Assembly: GCA_902789325.1 (NCBI GenBank)
Contig: CADANN010000008.1
Span: 1-59,313 of the forward strand
From: an uncultured Spirochaetaceae bacterium
Lineage (GTDB): Bacteria; Spirochaetota; Spirochaetia; Treponematales; Treponemataceae
Length of the DNA: 59,313 bases
Direction: 5' to 3'
Under the pieces are notes generated by a model, which ran no database searches, was not told the origin of the DNA, and was given only the letters and a program-made list of their open reading frames with translations. Positions 53,785 to 59,313 of this stretch are shown one piece after another (position 1 is the first letter of the stretch; every line of letters starts with the position of its first letter). Both the position numbers and the translations under genes were made by a program.

Positions 53785-56700
53785 TGTCAAACTACAACGA
53801 AAGATTTCTTGAATTACTTGATCATCCTCTTGATGAAAATCAGTATAAAGCATTGAGTGCTGTAAAAAATACTGTAATTGCTGCAGGTGCCGGTTCGGGA
53901 AAAACGCAGGTTCTCGCTACCCGCTTTGCATGGCTTGTTATGACCGGACAGGCAAAAGCCGAACAGATTCTCACCCTTACTTTTACAAATAAAGCTGCTT
54001 CTGAAATGTACCACCGTATTTACGGTACACTCAAAAAGTTTGCAGAACATGAAGTATGTGAACAGCTTACTCTTGAACAACAGAGACTTGCAAAAGAAGC
54101 TCTCGAAAGTTTTTCTGATGTTCATATCCAAACTCTGGACTCTTATTGTGCGGGCATTGTTCGTCAATGCGCAAACCGCTATGGAATTAAACCGGATTTT
54201 GTAACAGGAAGTTCAGATGGTGAACGCCAGGTAAAAGATATGGCTTTCAGCTATATTCTTCAAAATGCAGAAAATCCGGCAATTCAGGCTTTTTCTGAGC
54301 CAGGAAAACTTCAGGATTTTGCAGAAAAAGTTTTTGCGAAAATCTTACTTGAACATACAAGTCTCGCAACTGAAGCAGGATGGTTCTCAAAGAGTTTTAA
54401 GCATCAGACAAAACAAATTACAGACGCCTGGAATAATCTGGTTATTGGAAAAGCAGAAAATTCCATTTTCAAAAAAGTTTCTGTTATAAGCGATACTCTG
54501 GAAGCTTCTCCTAAAAAAGACGAAGAACAATATACTCTCTTTGTTTCTAACATCAGAAAGTTTATTGATGAATCTTTTGAACTCTGCAACAGCCCTAAAA
54601 TCACAGTAGACGATATTATCAATCATACAGAAATGCTTCAAAACCAGATTGATTTGTTTCATGCATTTACAAGTGATGTTCAGAGAAAGTTTTCTAAAGG
54701 CTATATCACAGCTGTCCGCACTCCTATTACTGCCTTTTGCAATGAACTGGACAAATATTTTTCAATTGAAGGATTTATAAATCAGTATAAAATTCTTGAG
54801 CAGCTAAATCTTCTGCTGGATGATTTTTTACAGCAGGTAAATACATCTAAACGTATTTCTGGAAATCTTTCTTTTTATGATGTTACCGAACTCGCACTAA
54901 AGTTCCTGCTTGAAAATGAAGATATCAGAAACCAGGAAAAACATGCCTATAAAAAAATAATGATTGATGAGTTCCAGGACAACAATGGTAAAAACAGAGA
55001 CCTGCTTTATATACTCTCACTAAAGGATGGAGTTTTTGAAGATTCCGGAAATTGCAAAATTACTATACCGGAAGGTAAAACACTTCATGAACTTATAAAA
55101 GACCAACGCACTCCAGACAAACTCTTTTTTGTTGGTGATGAAAAGCAGTCCATTTATAAATTCCGTGGAGCTGATGTAAAAGTATTCAACGAACTTACAA
55201 ACAGCAATGAAAATGATTTAATTTACATGACTTATAACTATCGATCGGATGCTCCACTTGTAAAGGCTTTTAATGAAATTTTCCAAAACGGAAACGGCAT
55301 TTTTGATTCTCCAGATAATTACAGGGAATATGAAGCTTATTACACACGAGACGCTGCAAAAAATGGAATTGAACTTCCAGAGCTAACAAAAGATAATATT
55401 CCAATTCACGTATGTTTTTTTGAATCAGATATCATTGAAGAAAACAAAAAAGAGCTCCCAGAAAAACGACTAGATTTAATTCCAGAAAAAGAACAGAAGG
55501 CCTGGTTTATCGCAAAAAAAATTAAGGAACTTCATGATCAGGGTGCCGGCTGGAGTGATTTTGCAATTCTTGACCGTTCACGTACAGACCGTGATGTAAT
55601 TACAAAATATCTGGGATTGTTAGGCATTCCTTACTCAGTTGACCTTTACAAAGATATTTTCACTGATGCGATTGTAAATGATTTCTGCAGTTTCCTTAGA
55701 ATCTGTGTTTATCCATCTGATGCAAAAGCTTATGCAGCATATTTGTGTTCTCCGCTTGCAGGACTTTCTGAAAATGAAACTGAAATGATTCTTGCAAATC
55801 TATTGGATTGTGCCCCCGAAACTTTTAATCCCTTTGCTGACGCTGATGAAATTATCAAAAGTGATATTGGAGAAAAGAGTTTTGAAAAATATAAAACTGC
55901 AGTTAGTTTCTTCAAACAGATGAGGAGTATAGTTCTTCAGGAGAAGCTGACTTCCACGTTGACAACACTCTGGCAGAATCAGGGCTATCGTTACGAAACA
56001 ATGCAGAATGAAAAGACTGCCTTATGTGCAGAACATTTTGACATGCTCTTTGAACTTGCCCGTCAGTCTGAAGAAGAGGGAAAAACCGTAGCATGGTTTA
56101 TTGACCAGCTGGAATTATTGAAACAATCTCTAAGTTCTGATGATTCTGATATTGATGCTTCAGAAGTAAGCTACCCTATTGAACGTGAACAGGCTGTGCA
56201 GATTATGTCCATTCATAAAAGTAAAGGACTTCAGTTTAAGCACGTTTTTGTTTACGGCTGTACAGGAGTAAGTGCAAAAAGTGAATGTGACATGTTTTTC
56301 TTTGATGAAGAAAACGGTGTGTCTATAAAACCTCAAAAAGATAATCAGAATTATTTTGTTCAGATTCAAAAAGAAAAAGCAGACCTGATGGAACTTGCTG
56401 AATTCCGCCGAGTTATTTATGTAGCAATCACCCGTGCGGAAAAGGATGTTTATATAATTGGAACATACAAGGCAGTAAAAAAAACATCATCTAAATTCAG
56501 ACTTTTTGAAACTAAAATTGAACAGTCTTATCCACCAGAAGTTTCGGAAACTTTTGCAGAAGGTTGCGGATTCGATTATCAAAAAATACAGCCTGTAGAA
56601 TATAAAGATTTACCTGCAACTTCTGATGAAACAGGAAAGAAGTTTGATACCCCGATAATTTCAAATGCAGAAGAAATCATCTACGAAACAAAGCCTGTGG

Positions 56701-57302
56701 AGCGAAGAACTCCAAGTTCTCTCGAGCCAGAATTTACCACCCCAGCAGACAGTGACTCAGGCGAAAAATACGAAACAAGTGAAGACACGCTTCGCAATGC
56801 AGATTTCACGGCTGCTGATTTTGGTACACTTGTTCATGCATATCTTGAAATGCAGGCAAAAGGAATCAAACCTGATGAGTTTGAACCAGAGCCAAAATAT
56901 TTCAAAAATCTCAAAGATCCTCAGATTGCAGAAACAAAAGAAACTTGCAAAAGAATGTGCATGGAGTTTGCGGAAAGTGAACCTTGCAAACAGTTAGTCG
57001 ACGCACAAACAGCTGGCCGCTTCTGGCGTGCAGAATGGGGCTTCCGAATGTTCTGGAAATGCGATGCTGCTCCAGAAGGCGCAATTTTTACGGGCTCAAT
57101 TGATTTGATTTATGAAAATGCTGATGGCACCTACACTATCTGCGATTATAAATCAGATACAGAAATTGATAGCGAAAAATATCGTGCTCAACAGGAATGT
57201 TATAGAGCAGCTGCTTCGAAGATGCTGAAAATCTCAGAAGAAAAAATCTCGCTCATTCTTTATTATTTGAGGCACAAAGAATGCGTAAATATTTCAACTT
57301 AA
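53784..57302 (+). CDS. addA: AddA-like UvrD-family helicase-nuclease
   Basis: A 1172-residue protein. Q motif and Walker A: DENQYKALSAVKNTVIAAGA, then GSGKTQVLATRFAWL (residues about 18-50). TLTFTNKAASEMYHRI, Walker B IMIDEFQDNNGKNRDLLY (about 393), FFVGDEKQSIYKFRGADV, VQIMSIHKSKGLQFKHVFVY and YVAITRAEKDVYIIG follow. The C-terminal RecB-like nuclease is FTGSIDLIYENADGTYTICD followed by YKSDTE. With AddB it forms the RecBCD-equivalent resection complex that feeds RecA. Confidence 0.93.
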   Translation: MSNYNERFLELLDHPLDENQYKALSAVKNTVIAAGAGSGKTQVLATRFAWLVMTGQAKAEQILTLTFTNKAASEMYHRIYGTLKKFAEHEVCEQLTLEQQRLAKEALESFSDVHIQTLDSYCAGIVRQCANRYGIKPDFVTGSSDGERQVKDMAFSYILQNAENPAIQAFSEPGKLQDFAEKVFAKILLEHTSLATEAGWFSKSFKHQTKQITDAWNNLVIGKAENSIFKKVSVISDTLEASPKKDEEQYTLFVSNIRKFIDESFELCNSPKITVDDIINHTEMLQNQIDLFHAFTSDVQRKFSKGYITAVRTPITAFCNELDKYFSIEGFINQYKILEQLNLLLDDFLQQVNTSKRISGNLSFYDVTELALKFLLENEDIRNQEKHAYKKIMIDEFQDNNGKNRDLLYILSLKDGVFEDSGNCKITIPEGKTLHELIKDQRTPDKLFFVGDEKQSIYKFRGADVKVFNELTNSNENDLIYMTYNYRSDAPLVKAFNEIFQNGNGIFDSPDNYREYEAYYTRDAAKNGIELPELTKDNIPIHVCFFESDIIEENKKELPEKRLDLIPEKEQKAWFIAKKIKELHDQGAGWSDFAILDRSRTDRDVITKYLGLLGIPYSVDLYKDIFTDAIVNDFCSFLRICVYPSDAKAYAAYLCSPLAGLSENETEMILANLLDCAPETFNPFADADEIIKSDIGEKSFEKYKTAVSFFKQMRSIVLQEKLTSTLTTLWQNQGYRYETMQNEKTALCAEHFDMLFELARQSEEEGKTVAWFIDQLELLKQSLSSDDSDIDASEVSYPIEREQAVQIMSIHKSKGLQFKHVFVYGCTGVSAKSECDMFFFDEENGVSIKPQKDNQNYFVQIQKEKADLMELAEFRRVIYVAITRAEKDVYIIGTYKAVKKTSSKFRLFETKIEQSYPPEVSETFAEGCGFDYQKIQPVEYKDLPATSDETGKKFDTPIISNAEEIIYETKPVERRTPSSLEPEFTTPADSDSGEKYETSEDTLRNADFTAADFGTLVHAYLEMQAKGIKPDEFEPEPKYFKNLKDPQIAETKETCKRMCMEFAESEPCKQLVDAQTAGRFWRAEWGFRMFWKCDAAPEGAIFTGSIDLIYENADGTYTICDYKSDTEIDSEKYRAQQECYRAAASKMLKISEEKISLILYYLRHKECVNIST

Positions 57303-57319
57303 ATACATAAAAATCTTAA

Positions 57320-57348
57320 TTGTATAAATGGTTGATTTGAAATATAAT
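57320..57348 (+). promoter_or_regulatory. Promoter of the araB-like kinase gene
   Basis: TTGTAT (57320-57325), 17 bases, perfect TATAAT (57343-57348), then a leader of about 43 bases with a TAAGGA Shine-Dalgarno before the ATG at 57398. No clear operator repeat is visible. Confidence 0.65.
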
Positions 57349-57397
57349 CTTCATGAAAATTAGTTAAAGGTTTTACTTTATATATAAGGAATAAAAA

Positions 57398-58996
57398 ATG
57401 GGAAACAAAGAACTTATTGAAAGCGGCAAAGCCGTTCTTGGAATTGAATTCGGTTCAACACGTATTAAAGCCGTGCTGATTAACGAAAAATATGAGCCGA
57501 TTGCAGGCGGTTCATATACCTGGGAAAACACCCTTGATAACGGAATCTGGACATACCCACTTTCTCAGATTCACGAAGGTCTTCAGACCTGTTACGCTGA
57601 TCTTAAAAAAGACGTTCAGGAAAAATATGGCGTAAAACTCACAAAATTCCGTGCCGGCGGTATTTCAGCAATGATGCACGGATATCTTGCTTTTGATAAG
57701 GAAGAAAATCTTTTAGTTCCTTTCAGAACCTGGAGAAACACTATTACAGGTCAGGCTTCTAAAGAACTTTCTGACCTCTTCAACTTCCCTGTTCCAGAGC
57801 GCTGGTCAGTTTCACACTTGTATCAGGCAATTTTGAACAAAGAGCCTCACATCAGTAAGATTGAAAATGTTTATACACTCGCTGGTTATATTCATTACAT
57901 GCTTACAGGAAAGAAAGTACTTGGAGTTGGCGATGCCAGCGGTATGTTCCCTGTAAAATACGAAAATGGAAAAGCTGATTATAATCCAGATTTCAAGGCT
58001 AAGTTTGAAGCACTCGACGGTGTAAAGGCTTTGAATCTTAAGCTCGATTCTGTATTCCCTAAGGTTTTAATGGCTGGCCAAGAAGCTGGTACTTTGACTG
58101 AGGCCGGTGCAAAGTTCCTTGATCCAACTGGAGACCTGGAAGCTGGTATTCCATTCTGTCCTCCAGAAGGAGATGCCGGAACAGGTATGGCTGCAACAAA
58201 CAGCGTTGCCGCAAAGACTGGTAACATTTCTGCCGGAACATCTGTATTCAGCATGGTAGTTTTGGAAAAAGATTTGAAGAAGGCTTACCCTGGAATTATT
58301 GATATCGTAACAACACCAGCTGGTCTTCCTGTTGCAATGGTTCACGCTAATAACTGTACAGGCGAGCACAACTACTGGATGGATCTTTTCTACGAAGTAG
58401 CAACTTTAATGTGTGGTACTGAAAATACTCCTAAGATTGGAAAATTCTTTGATAATCTTATTGGTAAATCTCTTGAAGCAGATAAGGACTGTGGCGGATT
58501 GCTTGCTTATAACTACCTTTCTGGTGAAACAATCACAGGCTTTAATTCTGGCCGTCCATTGTTTGCACGTGCAGAAAACGCTAAGTTCAATGTTGCAAAC
58601 TTTATGCGAGTTCAGATGTTTGCTTCTCTTGGTGCTTTGCGTGCCGGAATGAACATTCTTTATGATGAAGAAAAAGTTCCAGTAGAAAGCATGACAGGTG
58701 CCGGCGGATACTTTAAGACAGAAGCAGGCTTGAAATACATGGCTGCTGCAATGAAGACTTCTGTAAGTGCTATGGAAACTGCAGGTGAAGGCGGACCTTG
58801 GGGTATGGCACTGCTGGCTGCATTTGCGGCAGATGGCAAAAAAGACCTTGCAGAGTTCTTAAACAATGAAGTATTTGCATCATGCAAGAAGACAACTTCT
58901 GCACCAGAGGCAGACCTTGTTGAAAGCTTCAACATTTACTTTGAGAGATATATGAAAGGCTTGGCAATCGAAAAGGCTGCGGTTGAGAATCTTTAA
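57398..58996 (+). CDS. araB: FGGY-family carbohydrate kinase, probable L-ribulokinase
   Basis: A 532-residue FGGY kinase. The phosphate-binding start VLGIEFGSTRIKAVLINEKY, GGISAMMHGYLAFDKEENLL, GDASGMFPVKY, PEGDAGTGMAATNSVAAKTG and the late motif SMTGAGGYFKTEAGLKYMAA match the fold. The araD homologue immediately downstream points to L-ribulose as substrate, giving L-ribulose-5-phosphate, although the sequence is divergent from E. coli AraB and another pentulose is possible. Confidence 0.8.
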   Translation: MGNKELIESGKAVLGIEFGSTRIKAVLINEKYEPIAGGSYTWENTLDNGIWTYPLSQIHEGLQTCYADLKKDVQEKYGVKLTKFRAGGISAMMHGYLAFDKEENLLVPFRTWRNTITGQASKELSDLFNFPVPERWSVSHLYQAILNKEPHISKIENVYTLAGYIHYMLTGKKVLGVGDASGMFPVKYENGKADYNPDFKAKFEALDGVKALNLKLDSVFPKVLMAGQEAGTLTEAGAKFLDPTGDLEAGIPFCPPEGDAGTGMAATNSVAAKTGNISAGTSVFSMVVLEKDLKKAYPGIIDIVTTPAGLPVAMVHANNCTGEHNYWMDLFYEVATLMCGTENTPKIGKFFDNLIGKSLEADKDCGGLLAYNYLSGETITGFNSGRPLFARAENAKFNVANFMRVQMFASLGALRAGMNILYDEEKVPVESMTGAGGYFKTEAGLKYMAAAMKTSVSAMETAGEGGPWGMALLAAFAADGKKDLAEFLNNEVFASCKKTTSAPEADLVESFNIYFERYMKGLAIEKAAVENL

Positions 58997-59003
58997 AAAA
59001 TCC

Positions 59004-59063
59004 GTCACCCCGAACTTGTTTCGGGGTCTATACAAAAAGATCCTGAAACAAGTTCAGGATGAC
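59004..59063. repeat. Palindromic repeat pair between the kinase and epimerase genes
   Basis: Copy one (59004-59028) is GTCACCCCGAACTTGTTTCG followed by GGGTC. Copy two (59039-59063) is GATCCTGAAACAAGTTCAGG followed by ATGAC. They have the same inward arrangement as at 41505-41562. The pair sits within the presumed araB-araD operon and may stabilise or split the message. Confidence 0.85.
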
Positions 59064-59079
59064 TTTATACGAGGAAATT

Positions 59080-59313
59080 ATGACATACGAAACACTTAGA
59101 AATGAAGCATACGAAGCTAACATGAAAATCCCGGAAAATCACCTTGCCCTTTATACATGGGGAAACGTTTCTGCTTTTGATAAAGATAAGGGCGTTTTCG
59201 CGATCAAACCATCCGGAGTTCCTTATCCGGAGCTTACTCCTGAATCAATGGTTATTATTGATTTGGAAGGTAAAAAGGTAGACGGTTCTTTGAATCCTTC
59301 AAGCGACACCCCT
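59080..59313 (+). CDS. araD: L-ribulose-5-phosphate 4-epimerase (N-terminal part, cut by window edge)
   Basis: 78 residues are visible, MTYETLRNEAYEANMKIPEN, then LALYTWGNVSAFDKDKG, FAIKPSGVPYPELTPESMV and DGSLNPSSDTP. The class II aldolase/epimerase hallmarks (TWGNVSA, KPSGVPY, PSSDTP) fit AraD, which converts L-ribulose-5-phosphate to D-xylulose-5-phosphate. Start ATG with GAGGAA Shine-Dalgarno, just after a repeat pair. Confidence 0.93.
   Translation, partial: MTYETLRNEAYEANMKIPENHLALYTWGNVSAFDKDKGVFAIKPSGVPYPELTPESMVIIDLEGKKVDGSLNPSSDTP

Overview
The window is a gene-dense, AT-rich stretch of a spirochaete chromosome, most likely a Treponema. The evidence is a flagellar operon in spirochaetal order (flbD-motA-motB-fliL-fliM-fliY-fliO-fliP-fliQ-fliR-flhB) with a CheC-like FliY, a 65-residue omega-like subunit, a eukaryotic-type IleRS, and many small secreted or lipoprotein genes without wide homologues. 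An L-ribulokinase/L-ribulose-5-phosphate epimerase pair at the right edge suggests a sugar-fermenting, host-associated treponeme. The species call is inference. No rRNA, tRNA, CRISPR array, insertion sequence or prophage was found.

Layout. 1-7592 (minus): flagellar export, switch and stator genes; fliR carries an apparent 1-base deletion. 7778-9879 (plus): an OmpR-type two-component pair divergent from the flagellar operon. 9871-13841: hemW, an S26 signal peptidase with an altered catalytic site, smpB, a secreted protein and a coiled-coil membrane protein. 13971-21877 (plus): a 935-residue acidic repeat protein, an unknown protein, two tandem DUF115/Maf-like proteins and a membrane protein with a degenerate GGDEF-like domain. 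21874-27737 (minus): TPR lipoprotein, upp, a lipoprotein and ileS. 27873-30359 (plus): GT8 glycosyltransferase, PlsC-type acyltransferase and CrtO-like membrane acyltransferase, a probable glycolipid cassette. 30392-33518 (minus): a secreted protein and an MCP. 33684-37661 (plus): thiI, family-4 UDG, priA. 37656-45697 (minus): truA, DUF2225, acpS, ybbR/cdaR, cdaA, folP, dxs, a 29-codon ribosomal-protein-like gene, miaA, rpoZ. 45886-49161 (minus): a 1091-residue Ig-like lipoprotein. 49509-50732 (minus): a serine hydrolase. 50794-57302 (plus): an addB/addA-type helicase-nuclease pair. 57398-59313 (plus): araB-like kinase and the start of araD.

The least ordinary features are these. (i) fliR is frameshifted inside a perfect 18-bp palindrome. 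(ii) dxs has no ATG, GTG or TTG at its conserved N-terminus, only an ATT behind a strong Shine-Dalgarno, and that Shine-Dalgarno directly follows the T-tract of a strong terminator. (iii) The signal peptidase has Arg where the general-base Lys should be. (iv) A family of short palindromic repeats is paired, nested and partly inside coding sequence; one copy supplies the start codon and signal-peptide N-region of a lipoprotein. (v) Several genes have a TATAAT-like -10 box 6-9 bases before ATG, implying leaderless mRNAs. (vi) The acidic-protein/DUF115 locus and the GT8-PlsC-CrtO cassette are the best candidates for undescribed multi-gene systems.
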